64,000 nucleotides of DNA, from assembly GCF_000971965.1 (NCBI RefSeq), contig NZ_LAQP01000004.1:575171-639170 (forward strand), in the 5' to 3' direction. Position 1 is the first letter of the stretch; each line of letters begins with the position of its first letter. The notes beneath the pieces are model-generated. The model was given only the letters and a program-made list of their open reading frames with translations, did no database searches and was not told the DNA's origin. The translations under genes and the position numbers were made by a program. This DNA comes from Paenibacillus wulumuqiensis (GTDB lineage Bacteria > Bacillota > Bacilli > Paenibacillales > Paenibacillaceae). Of the stretch, positions 18,581 through 28,800 are shown piece by piece.

Positions 18581-18830
18581 AAAAAGAGCCCGCCCCTGAA
18601 AAGGGACGAGCTCTGCCCGTGTTACCACCCTGGTTCCACTTCATGACAAAGTGGCACTCTGCAACGTATCCATCAATACGTGTTCCCGTTAACGCTGGAA
18701 ATGCGGCAGCACCTACTGTAATGTTCAGCCTGCTTCTCGGGGATGGCTTCGGCTATATTCTGAACGTTGGCTTGCACCTTATCCAACTCTCTGTAGATCA
18801 GAATCATAGCGTACTCTTTCCCGTCACGGA
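18581..18830 (-). promoter_or_regulatory. T-box riboswitch leader, specifier GCC (alanine)
   Basis: Read on the minus strand, the leader has the T-box core AGGGTGGTAACACGGG (18616-18631) followed by a terminator (AGAGCUCGUCCCU / AGGGGCGGGCUCU, then a U run at 18581-18585). Stem I starts near 18825 (GACGGGAAAGAGUA). The helix GCUAUG-UUCUGA / UCAGAA-UAUAGC sits above a loop with AGUA on one side and GAA-GCC-A on the other. The loop-E pair AGUA/GAA places GCC (18745-18747) as specifier codon, followed by the conserved purine. UGGU in the T-box pairs with an ACCA tRNA end, which fits tRNA-Ala. It lies 200 bases upstream of the aminotransferase start. Confidence 0.92.
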
Positions 18831-19143
18831 ATGTATATATGCATCTATATAACCAAAAGGTTCATGTTCAATCCAATGGATTCAGGATCAGGGAGATTGA
18901 CTCCGGCAATCCTGCTTATTTCGACCGGTCAAAATCGTAGGCTCATTATAATCCGGTTTTTTGCAGATTGCAATAGGCTTTTTTTGGCATGGAATTCTGA
19001 ACCGGTTCGTAAATGCTGCAGCGGCAAGGTGACAGGCCATGTCTGATATTTGTTCAAGTTTTTCGTTATTTTGTTCAACGATACCTAAAATTCCATCTTC
19101 GCAGTTCTGTATATTCTTCAATTTATTCTGTGTTTTTTTCAAT
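18831..19143. other. Divergent intergenic region; promoters only
   Basis: The region between the T-box leader and the cre site contains A/T-rich stretches and short open frames without good ribosome binding sites. It should carry the two outward promoters. Confidence 0.45.
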
Positions 19144-19158
19144 TTGTAAGCGCTATCT
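19144..19158 (+). promoter_or_regulatory. cre site (catabolite control, CcpA)
   Basis: TTGTAAGCGCTATCT matches the catabolite-responsive element consensus WTGNAANCGNWNNCW at every defined position. It lies 170 bases upstream of the secreted glycoside hydrolase start. Carbon catabolite repression of the hydrolase is the natural reading. Confidence 0.7.
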
Positions 19159-19328
19159 TTGACCTATGATGAAGAAGGATTCAGTTTCTCGTTTCCCCTG
19201 TTATTCCGGCATTTATATGCAGTTTCGCCAGCCGGAATCGTACACGGTAATGGGAACTGGACAGCCCTTGGCCAGAGCGTCGGAAGCAGGCTTACTTAAT
19301 TATCCTTATGCGAAAAGGAGAGGAAGGA

Positions 19329-22300
19329 ATGAACAAAAAAGCGAGGTCGGCATTCAGCATTGTGGGCACGTCCATTTTATTGCTTTCGCTTGTCCTGCCT
19401 TCAGTAAGTGTACCGTCCAAAGCACAGGCAGCAGAACCAGCCGCCAGTGCAGCAGCAGTGACCCGTACGATCAGCATTGACCCCGAAAATGTGGTGCAGT
19501 CGGACTTTCTCGGTGTAGGGGTCAATATTATTCCGACCAACACGATGGATCTTGGCCGGAAGTACGGGTATAACGATGCCTATTGGGCGATGGATGTGAA
19601 CCGGATTCAGAAAATCCAGCCGAAAGTCGCCAGAGTCTGGTTCCAGATCGACTGGATGGAGCCGGAGAAGGGACAGTATACCTTTGACAGTCCCAAGATG
19701 AAAGAGTTCTATCGTTATCTGGATGCTCTCAAAAGCGCCGGTACGGAAGTCGAACTGAACTTTGGCTGGAAGGTAGGCAAGACGGTTCAGGACTGGTTTA
19801 ATTTCCCAGATCTGAAAGACCCTTATGTGAGCGCACCAACCGACCTCAATGCCTACGCGGCTTCGGCTTCAGCCGTATTGAACGAGCTGCTGAACGAGCG
19901 CGGATATGACAATGTCAAATATATGACCTTTTACAATGAATCCAACGGCAGCTGGGATTTCGAAGGTCCTGCCGATCAGAAAGCCTATTTTGCCGAGATG
20001 ACACGCAAAGTAAGCGACCGTCTCAAAACAGATGGACTGCGCGACCGGATCCAGATCTGGGGACCGGAGGAATCGGGAGCGCTGAACTGGATAGAATATA
20101 TGAAACAGAATGCCGATAGCGCTTTTGATGCCTATACTTTCCATGTGTATGGCACCGGCTATGAAGGACTTGAAAAAGTCATTAGTGACCGCACCAGCAT
20201 AACCGGCGGCAAACCGGTCGTTATGACCGAATTTGGCTGGGCTGATGACAATGCGAGCAACTGGGATGCCGGATTTGCCAATTCCGTGATTCGTGCAGCC
20301 AATGATGGTCTGAAAGGGGCATTAATGTGGCAGATGAACGGTGCCTGGACGTCCGATCCGGATGGAGACACGAACGGTACGTATACGATGTGGAGCTCGC
20401 TGCCGCTCGACCGGACGCCGCGTAAAACTTACTATTCCGCCGGCTTCCTGAACCGCTACATTCCGGAACACAGCGATGTTCTCACTGCGGATACCGGAGG
20501 AGCAGACGATATCCGTGCTGCTGCCTTCAAGGGTAAAGACGGCAACTATACCGTACTGGTGGAATCCAAAGGTGGCGAAGCCAAAAATATCAATTTCAAC
20601 TTTGGCGGTACAGATGTGAATAAAACGTTCTACAAAATGACTTACCGCGATAATGTCAATATAGACGCAAATGCGATACTTCCGCAGGTGGAAAAAGCAT
20701 TTGCTGCAACCCGTTCCTTTACCGACAATGATACGGATACCGGCTATCATTTCTCCATTTATACGACAGCCAAGCCGCAGACCCAGGTAGCGGTCACGCC
20801 GGTAGAGAAGACGATTACCGGAGCAAGCACATTGCAGCTCGATGCCAAGGTAATTGATGCAGTGTACAGCGGACAGACGATCGTCACCGAAGATACGTAT
20901 GGCATGGATGAAGCTTCTGCAACTGCTGGAGAAGAAGCAGCAGACAATACACAGTCTGCGACAGCTGACGATGACAATCCGGATGAAAATGCACAAACTA
21001 ATGCAGCTTCCTCCACTCAAGCAGTAGATGGCAGCCGTACAGCAGCAAGCTCCACAGCTCTGGCTGTACAAAATGATACTGCATCGACAAGTACAAATAC
21101 CGCTGCGGCTGTAGAGAACGATGCTGAACCAGCTGCTGTCGGTACGGTCAATGAAGATACGTACAGCGACGCAGCCGATGAAGAGCAGTCTGCGGCGGCA
21201 GCCGGTAATGTTACATGGACCGTACTCGGAATTAATAACGGAACGATTACTCCAAATGGTCTCTATACCGCACCGGATCTCGCTTCCGAGCGTCTGGTAG
21301 CGATCAAGGCCACCAGTAGCAATGAAGTGGGCGCTTATGGAATAGCACTTATCAAAGTCATTCCGCGTTCCATTCCTACCCGGGTGGATGCACCGACATT
21401 CAGCCTGAAGCCGGGACTCTATGACTCGGCGGAAGTGGTATTTATCGAGACCAAGACACCGGGAGCACAGATTTACTACACCATGGATGGCACGACACCG
21501 ACAGCATCTTCCAGATTGTACAAGCATGGAGCGGTTCTGCCAAACGGCGGCAACCGGATGCTCAAGGCAATAGCGATCAAGCCGGGATTGGATAACTCAG
21601 GTGTTACCGCAGCCCTTTACAAAACAAGGGATGTAGCAATTGGACCGGATGGATATGAATTCTGTATGTACGAAGGCAAGGTATGCGAATTCACCGGTGA
21701 AGCGATGGTCGCTTACGGGGCAGACGGCATTTTCAAATATAAAACATTTACAGATGATGTGGAGTGTACGGATGAGTCGTTTGGTGTTGATCCGGCACCA
21801 GGCATCGCCAAACGCTGCTTCTTCACCAACGATATTCCGGATGAGACACCGGTAGTCACCATATTTAACGCAGGATTTGAGAAGCCCGGAACAAGCAGCA
21901 CGCGTACCGGACCGTTAACCAACGGATGGACATTTGATTCCCGTTCGGGCGTATCTCTAAATGGGAGCGATCTGGTAGGTGATAAAATTGTTGCACCGTC
22001 AGGGGTGCAAGTAGGTTACCTGAAAACAGATGGTGGTGTGAATGGTACACTCACCCAGCAGCTAAATTTCCCGGCGGGCACGTATGAAATGAGCTTTGAT
22101 CTGGCGACCCGCGCAGATTATGGGGTGCAGAAGTTTGATATCTATGTGGACAACGAGAAGATTGACTCATTTGCACCTGAATTTACCAATTATCAAAAGG
22201 TAACCACTGAACCATTTACGGTAACTGCAGGCAAGCATACGGTGAAATTTGTAGCCAACTCGGTAGTGACTAATGATACAGATCATACCGCTTTTCTGGA

Positions 22301-22814
22301 TAACGTGTTTATCCGTGTAGCCAACAGTCTGCCTGCCCAACTGAAAAATGGTGGGTTCGAGACACCGGTCATTCCGGCTGACAGCAAGTCCAAAACGAAA
22401 CCGGGTCCATTTACCAGTGACTGGGTATTTGACAGCCGTTCCGGTGTTCAAGCCAATAACAGTGTACTGGGCAATGTAACCATACCGGAAGGTGTACAGA
22501 GTGCCTATCTGAAAACGGACAATGGCATCAACGGTACGATTACCCAAAAGCTGAAGTTCCCGGGCGGTTCGTATACGCTCAGCTTCAAGTCAGCCCAACG
22601 TACCAATCTTAACAAAAATATCCAGAAGTTTAATTTTGTGGTAGATAATCAGGTCGTGGGCAGCTATGCCCCTGAATCCGGCAGCTATGTCGCCTATACG
22701 ACAAGTCCTTTCACGGTCACAGCCGGGGAGCATACACTCAGGTTTGTCGCCACTTCCACGTCGGGTGACAATACAGCCTTTATCGATGATGTGAAGCTGA
22801 ACCTAATCCAATAA
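19329..22814 (+). CDS. Secreted multidomain glycoside hydrolase (clan GH-A, GH39-like) with tandem carbohydrate-binding-like domains
   Basis: A 1161-residue exported enzyme. A signal peptide (about 1-35, ending near KAQAAEP) precedes a TIM-barrel catalytic domain (about 45-430). Its acid/base Glu lies in FYNESNGSW (about 203) and its nucleophile Glu in VMTEFGWADD (about 301). Then come a beta-rich domain, a low-complexity Ala/Thr/Asp/Glu linker (about 530-625), an Ig-like segment, a chitobiase-like domain (YYTMDGTTPT, about 715) and two tandem repeats of about 155 residues (from about 845 and 1004). Each repeat starts NAGFE or NGGFE and contains DSRSGV and YLKTD. Polymer specificity is not evident. 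ATG 19329 follows GGAGAGGAAGGA. Confidence 0.9.
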   Translation: MNKKARSAFSIVGTSILLLSLVLPSVSVPSKAQAAEPAASAAAVTRTISIDPENVVQSDFLGVGVNIIPTNTMDLGRKYGYNDAYWAMDVNRIQKIQPKVARVWFQIDWMEPEKGQYTFDSPKMKEFYRYLDALKSAGTEVELNFGWKVGKTVQDWFNFPDLKDPYVSAPTDLNAYAASASAVLNELLNERGYDNVKYMTFYNESNGSWDFEGPADQKAYFAEMTRKVSDRLKTDGLRDRIQIWGPEESGALNWIEYMKQNADSAFDAYTFHVYGTGYEGLEKVISDRTSITGGKPVVMTEFGWADDNASNWDAGFANSVIRAANDGLKGALMWQMNGAWTSDPDGDTNGTYTMWSSLPLDRTPRKTYYSAGFLNRYIPEHSDVLTADTGGADDIRAAAFKGKDGNYTVLVESKGGEAKNINFNFGGTDVNKTFYKMTYRDNVNIDANAILPQVEKAFAATRSFTDNDTDTGYHFSIYTTAKPQTQVAVTPVEKTITGASTLQLDAKVIDAVYSGQTIVTEDTYGMDEASATAGEEAADNTQSATADDDNPDENAQTNAASSTQAVDGSRTAASSTALAVQNDTASTSTNTAAAVENDAEPAAVGTVNEDTYSDAADEEQSAAAAGNVTWTVLGINNGTITPNGLYTAPDLASERLVAIKATSSNEVGAYGIALIKVIPRSIPTRVDAPTFSLKPGLYDSAEVVFIETKTPGAQIYYTMDGTTPTASSRLYKHGAVLPNGGNRMLKAIAIKPGLDNSGVTAALYKTRDVAIGPDGYEFCMYEGKVCEFTGEAMVAYGADGIFKYKTFTDDVECTDESFGVDPAPGIAKRCFFTNDIPDETPVVTIFNAGFEKPGTSSTRTGPLTNGWTFDSRSGVSLNGSDLVGDKIVAPSGVQVGYLKTDGGVNGTLTQQLNFPAGTYEMSFDLATRADYGVQKFDIYVDNEKIDSFAPEFTNYQKVTTEPFTVTAGKHTVKFVANSVVTNDTDHTAFLDNVFIRVANSLPAQLKNGGFETPVIPADSKSKTKPGPFTSDWVFDSRSGVQANNSVLGNVTIPEGVQSAYLKTDNGINGTITQKLKFPGGSYTLSFKSAQRTNLNKNIQKFNFVVDNQVVGSYAPESGSYVAYTTSPFTVTAGEHTLRFVATSTSGDNTAFIDDVKLNLIQ

Positions 22815-22830
22815 GCATTTGGTACACATG

Positions 22831-22873
22831 GCAAAACAGAGCCGAAGCTGTCACGGATCGGCTCTGTTTTGCT
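22831..22873. terminator. Terminator after the secreted hydrolase
   Basis: GCAAAACAGAGCCGA pairs perfectly with TCGGCTCTGTTTTGC around a 12-base loop. The A/T-rich base makes it active in both directions. Confidence 0.9.
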
Positions 22874-22971
22874 GGTATTACCACATAGCAGGCAGATCTG
22901 CTGCATCGGGATGTATACATGAGAGGCAATGAGTAACTGCAAACCGTTCGCAGCAAAAGGAGAGGAAAATT

Positions 22972-25803
22972 ATGAATACGAGGCAGGCCATAAGCAAGGA
23001 TATGCTGGATCGACAGAGCTTTCAGGCACAATTCACACCATGGGATCAGCCTGCCCGGCAGGTGGAGATACAGCCGGTAATCCGTCAGGACGGAATCGAC
23101 AGTGATCGACTGCTGAACGGTTCGCTTCAATTGGCTCCGGAGCTGGTGCTGGATGGGAATTGGGAAATGGCAGAGGGCGGAGAGGATCAGGAGCGTCTGC
23201 AGGGGCAATGGAATGATGTTATTCCGGTTCGCGTACCGGGCAGCATTCATCAGGCGCTGGTGGAGGCAGGTGTCATCGGCGATCCTGCATTTGGGGAGAA
23301 TGCCGATATTGCCAAAACCTACAGTCACAAGACATGGTGGTACAGATGTACATTTACACTGGACCCGGACAAGGTCTGGAGGCATCCGCGGCTGAGCTTT
23401 GCCGGGGTCTCGCCTGCATGTGAAGTCTGGCTGAACGGTCACCCACTCGGGGAGCATACCGGTGCATTCGGCGGTCCGGAGCATGATATCTCCGCCCTCG
23501 TGGAGCAGGAAAACATATTAATTGTCAAAGTCCATCCGGCACCGCTCGGCAATGAGTGGAATATCTGGCATTCGACCGTTGTCTTCAACTGCAATTACGG
23601 CTGGCATTATGTCAATCTGCCGGCTGTCGGCATCTGGCAGAGCGTACGGGTGCATGGAGAACCGGACGTCTCGATCCAACATCCGTATATGGCTGCGCTG
23701 AGCGAGGAGAATGCAGCCCGGGGAATGATGGATTTGTCGCTCACACTAACGGCGCGGGAGTGGGCTGGATCAGGTGTGCTGCAGGGCTGGATCGAGCCGG
23801 ATAATTTTGCCGGACAGGGTATTACGTTCAGCCAGCAAATTTCTGGAGAAGAAATGTCTGCAGCAGGGGAAATGAAAATGCATCTGCAGCTGCAAATTCC
23901 GGATCATCGGATGTGGTGGCCGCTGGATATGGGAGAGCAGCATCTGTACCGGTTGAAGCTGGCTTTTGTCCCGGATTACGCGGCAGACTCTCTGTCAACA
24001 GGGCGGAAGGAACACGATATATCCGTCAAGGAAGTGCTGGGGGATCAGTGTGAGCTGACTTTTGGCATTCGGCACATCCGCATGGACCCGCTGCCGCAGG
24101 GGCAGCAGCCGGACATGTACAACTGGACATTTATGGTGAACGGCAGGCCGTTTTTTGCCAAAGGAACCGGCTGGTGTACCATGGACGCGCTGATGGACTT
24201 TCGCCGTGAGAAATATGAGCATTTCCTCCGGCTGACCGCAGAGCAGCATGTGAACTTTATGCGCGCCTGGGGCGGCGGGATGCCGGAGACCGATGATTTC
24301 TATGATATATGTGACCGGCTGGGCATTCTGATTATGCAGGAATGGCCGACCTGTTGGGGCAGTCATGCCAACCAGCCGTATGATGCCCTGGAAGAGACGG
24401 TAATTGTAAACACGCTGCGTCTGCGCAATCATCCTTCCCTCATCATGTGGGGCGGCGGCAATGAGACGAGCAGTGAGCTGGAGCATGAGAGTATGCAGAT
24501 GATGGGGCGCTGCAGTGTGGAGCTGGATGGGACACGCCCCTTTCACCGTACCGATCCGCTGGGCGGCAGTACGCATGACCATATCGTCTGGAATGGCTGG
24601 ACACCGGCGTACAGCTTTGACTATTATGCCGGGCTGGATGATATGATGCTGAGCGAATTCGGTCTGGCTTCCTCGCCCAATATGGAGTCGGTGAAGCGAT
24701 ATCTGCCGGAAGAGGAGCGTCATGTCTGGCCGCCGGAACCGGGTAAAAGTTTCTATCATCATCTGCCGGCTTTTGATACCCGGGATGAGATGCGGATTCT
24801 ATCCGAGTTCGCGGATTCGTTTGTGCCGTGTGATTCGCTGGAGAACTTTGTTGCCGGTACCCAGATGGCTCAGGTCGTCTCGCTGCGCCACAAGATGGAG
24901 CGTGCACGATGCCACTGGCCGGAGCAGATTGGAGTCGTGACGTACAAGCTGAATGATGTCTATCCCGGCGTGTCATGGGCAACGATCGACTGGTATGGTG
25001 TCCCCAAGATGTCGCACTATTTTACGGCAGATGCCTATGCGCCGCTGATGGTATCTGTCGTGTTCGACAAGCTGAACAGTCCCGAGCAGCAGTCCTTGCC
25101 AGTGTATCTGCTGGATGACCGGGAGCAGCTGGAGGGAGAATGGACAGCCGGAGTGCGGGTGTATAACGCCAGACTGGAAGTTATGCTGTCAGAGTCGTGG
25201 CAGGACAGCGATTCCAATGGACAGGTACGAAGGCTGGGACAGCTGGAAATGCCGGGAAGCCAACTGGAAGACGCACCGCTCTTGGTCGTGGCGGAGATCG
25301 TACAGGCGGATAATGTGCTGAATCGTACCTTTTACTGGATCAACTTTGACGCGAGACAGGGAGTGCTGATGAATCTGCCGTCTGCCAAGCTGGAGCTGCA
25401 GATTCAGGAGCATCAGCAGCATCAGGGAGATCAAAGAGAACATCATATTCAGCCACATCAGGCAAATCAGCCCAAGCCGCCCAATCAGGCAGACATGCAG
25501 GAAAATGTATACGAAGCGGCTAATCCGGCTGGAAGCACTCATCATTCATTTACAGACCGTTATTCCGGCCGCTATCCGTATCCAGTCACGGTCACCAACC
25601 GTGGAAGCTATCCGGCGGTGGCAGTAGAGCTGTATCAGACAGTTCAGGAGACCCCGGCTTCACAGCAGGTTGGGGCAATAGAAGATGCGCCGTTCATGGC
25701 TGAAGATAATTTTATCTGGCTGGATGCCGGTGAGAGCCGGACGATACATGTCAGCAGTGTCCGCAATATAGCGGTGCGTGCCTGGAACTGTCGTCATTCA
25801 TGA
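22972..25803 (+). CDS. GH2-family beta-mannosidase
   Basis: A 943-residue protein without signal peptide, so cytoplasmic. The order is a sugar-binding jelly roll (about 50-230), an Ig-like domain, a TIM barrel (about 350-640) and C-terminal beta domains. The acid/base is E498 in WGGGNET and the nucleophile E562 in LSEFGLASS. GTGWCTMDALMDF and WGGGMPE are typical of beta-mannosidases. Near residues 815-850 is an inserted His/Gln-rich low-complexity stretch (EHQQHQGDQREHH and so on) that would form a flexible loop. ATG 22972 follows AAAGGAGAGG. It would act on oligosaccharides released outside and imported. Confidence 0.93.
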   Translation: MNTRQAISKDMLDRQSFQAQFTPWDQPARQVEIQPVIRQDGIDSDRLLNGSLQLAPELVLDGNWEMAEGGEDQERLQGQWNDVIPVRVPGSIHQALVEAGVIGDPAFGENADIAKTYSHKTWWYRCTFTLDPDKVWRHPRLSFAGVSPACEVWLNGHPLGEHTGAFGGPEHDISALVEQENILIVKVHPAPLGNEWNIWHSTVVFNCNYGWHYVNLPAVGIWQSVRVHGEPDVSIQHPYMAALSEENAARGMMDLSLTLTAREWAGSGVLQGWIEPDNFAGQGITFSQQISGEEMSAAGEMKMHLQLQIPDHRMWWPLDMGEQHLYRLKLAFVPDYAADSLSTGRKEHDISVKEVLGDQCELTFGIRHIRMDPLPQGQQPDMYNWTFMVNGRPFFAKGTGWCTMDALMDFRREKYEHFLRLTAEQHVNFMRAWGGGMPETDDFYDICDRLGILIMQEWPTCWGSHANQPYDALEETVIVNTLRLRNHPSLIMWGGGNETSSELEHESMQMMGRCSVELDGTRPFHRTDPLGGSTHDHIVWNGWTPAYSFDYYAGLDDMMLSEFGLASSPNMESVKRYLPEEERHVWPPEPGKSFYHHLPAFDTRDEMRILSEFADSFVPCDSLENFVAGTQMAQVVSLRHKMERARCHWPEQIGVVTYKLNDVYPGVSWATIDWYGVPKMSHYFTADAYAPLMVSVVFDKLNSPEQQSLPVYLLDDREQLEGEWTAGVRVYNARLEVMLSESWQDSDSNGQVRRLGQLEMPGSQLEDAPLLVVAEIVQADNVLNRTFYWINFDARQGVLMNLPSAKLELQIQEHQQHQGDQREHHIQPHQANQPKPPNQADMQENVYEAANPAGSTHHSFTDRYSGRYPYPVTVTNRGSYPAVAVELYQTVQETPASQQVGAIEDAPFMAEDNFIWLDAGESRTIHVSSVRNIAVRAWNCRHS

Positions 25804-25872
25804 GCAGAGGAGACAGGGACGAAGTGCAGTTGTTCCATAACGATATTTGCAAAGTAAAAGGTGGAGATACCG

Positions 25873-28800
25873 ATGAATCGTTCGAACTTTTCTTCAGCTG
25901 AGACGGCGTATGCTCCAAATCATCCAACGACCGGTTCGGCGGAGCGGATTTTCCGGCAGCTGCATGATCCGCCGGCAGTGTACCGGGCAATTCCGTTCTG
26001 GTCGTGGAATGACCGACTGGACCCGGAGGAGATTCGCAGGCAGGTACGCGAGATGAAGCAGGCGGGAGTGGGCGGATTTATTATGCATGCCCGCGCCGGG
26101 CTGGAGACGCCCTATCTGGATGAAGAATGGATGGACTGTATAGCAGCCGGGATCGAGGAAGGGCAGCAGCTGGGGATGCAGGTGTGGTGTTATGACGAGA
26201 ACGGCTGGCCAAGCGGATTTGCCGATGGGGTAGTCCCGCAGCTGGGACTGGATTACCAGCAAAAGTGGCTGAAAATGGAAAGGATTGATCCGGAAAAGGA
26301 AAAGCATTCCGCAGTAACAACCGATGATGCTGCCGTTGCCAAGAGCCAGAGCTGCACCATTGCCTGGTATGTTTGCCGGGAGGGGCGCTATGTGCAGATT
26401 CCGCAGGAACAGCAAGAGCAGGCGGAGCTGCGTCTTTATTACGAAGTGAATCCGTATTATATCGACACGCTGGATGCGAAGGTTGTTCATGCTTTTATCG
26501 AATCGACCTACGAGAAATATGCAGATCGGTTTGCTGTGCATTTCGGTCAGGCGGTGTACGGCATATTTACCGATGAACCGCAGTATGGACGCAATCAGGT
26601 GCCGTGGTCATTTACCCTGGAGCAGCAGTTCCGGCAGGCTTATGGAGAGGAGCTGCTGGATATTCTGCCGCTTCTGTTTCTGGAAGAGGATGGATATGAA
26701 TCGGCGCGCTACCGGTTCTGGGAGCTGGTAACCAGACTGTTCTCGGAATCTTTTATGAAGCAGATCGGTGACTGGTGCGAGGAACATCAGCTGCGTCTGA
26801 CGGGACATGTGGTGAGTGAAGATCATCTAACAGCACAGACCGGAGCGGTCGGAGATGCGATGGCTTCGTATGCCTATATGCAGACTCCGGGCATCGACTG
26901 GCTCGGCCGCTTCATCAGCAATCCACTGACGCCCAAGCAGGCCAGTTCGGCAGCCCGTCAGCTGGGGCAGAAATTTGTACTCTCCGAGACGTTTGGCTGC
27001 AGCGGCTGGAATGTATCCTTTGCCGATCTGAAATGGATTGCCGAGTGGCAGTATGTGCATGGCATCAATCTGATGTGCCAGCATCTGGAAGGCTACAGCT
27101 TGCGCGGCATCCGCAAGCGGGATTATCCGCCGTCCCTGTACTACCAGCAGCCCTGGTGGGAGGAATACAGCCGGTTTAATGATTATTTTGGGCGGTTATC
27201 GATGCTGCTGGCAGAGAGCCGCAGACAGGTCGATATCCTGCTGCTGCATCCGATCCGCTCTTCCTGGATCGTCTACAACAATCGCACCACAGAGGATGGC
27301 GAGCGGATTCATGAGGACTTTGTACAGATCAGCGACTGGCTGTGCGGGCTGCAGTACAGTCATGATTATGGCTCGGAGAGCATTATTGCCAATCACGGAG
27401 CAGTCAAAGACGGACAGTTTGTGGTGGGACAGGCAGCCTACAAGCTGGTTATTCTGCCGCCGATGGTCACGCTGGCAGAGCGGACGCTGGAATTGCTGCT
27501 GGAATTCGTTCGCCAGGGCGGCCGGGCGATCGCGCTTGGTACATTGCCGGTAATGGTCAATGGGCGTCAGGATAAGCGGCTGACAGAACTGGCATCCTAC
27601 GTATCCTGCTTGCCGCTGAATCATCTATCTCTGGCAGATCATCTCGCCGGTCATCTGGAAGCCGGCATAACCATTCGTGATCTGGTACAGCTACCGTCTG
27701 CCGGACCATCTGATGCCGCTTCCCTGTCGGAACAAAGCGTACCGGACAGTGCACCGATCCTGAGTCAGATCAGTACACTCGGAGAATATACCCTCTGCTA
27801 TCTGGTGAATACCGACCGGATGCACAGTTACAATGCCGAGATCCTGCTGCCCTATCACGGAGAGCTGGAGCAGATCGAGCTGGAAAAGGGAAAGGTTATG
27901 CCTCTGACAGATACAGTTGGCAATGATCCCGTACAATCTGGACAAGGTGTAGTGGTTAGACTTTCCTTTGCTCCTGCGCAGTCTTATATGCTGCGCCTGC
28001 GGACAGAACAGGCTGTTGCCGCACAGCAGGATGCAGCAGGGCGAACAGATACGACGGATACAACGGATGCGGCTTCAATCCAAAGCAACTTACGAACAGC
28101 AGAAGATGGCCCAGCTGCAGCTGTGGACACATCGGTGCAGCAGATTATCCGGACAGGGAAGTCCTGGCAGCTCACCCGCAGTGATATGAACAGCCTGACC
28201 CTGGATACATGCCGCCTGCGTGTGGACAGAGGAGAATGGTCGGGAGTGCAGCCGGTTATTTTCCTGCAGGATCAGCTGGTCGGTCTCGGTCATCCGGTAG
28301 CAATTGAACTGGAATTCACAGTAGAGGCACTGCCCGGAGATTATCTGAACCGGGAAATGTACCTGATTATCGAACAGCCGGAGCAGTATGTGATCAGCAT
28401 CAATGACCGCCTTCTTGAGCAGCGGGAGCTTGGGTGGTGGCGGGATATTGCTTTTCGCAAGCTGGATATGACAGGTTATCTGACCGCCGGGCCTAACCGG
28501 ATTACGCTGGCGCGCCATTTTGCCAATTCTGCCGAAACGTATGAAGCCGTAGCGAGAGCCAAAGCGTTCGAATCCGAAGGCAACAAGCTCTTCTACGACA
28601 CGGAGATCGAGAGCATCTATCTGCTGGGCGATTTTCATGTAAATAGCAGTGCAGGATATATCCTGGTGGGGAATGGTGCAATCTATACCGAGGGTTCTTT
28701 CCGGCTGGAGGAACCGCAGTCTGTTATGCAGACCGGCGATCTGACGACCCAGGGACTGAACTTTTATGCAGGCAATGTGCAGCTGTCCCAGCAGCTGATC

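Noticed and set aside
18888..19142. 84-codon minus-strand frame between the T-box leader and cre site
   Set aside because: Lys/Asn/Gln-rich, no supported start, and it occupies the divergent promoter region.
20322..21527. 401-codon minus-strand frame opposite the secreted hydrolase
   Set aside because: Cys/Ile/Arg-rich composition with no domain, antisense to an intact gene.
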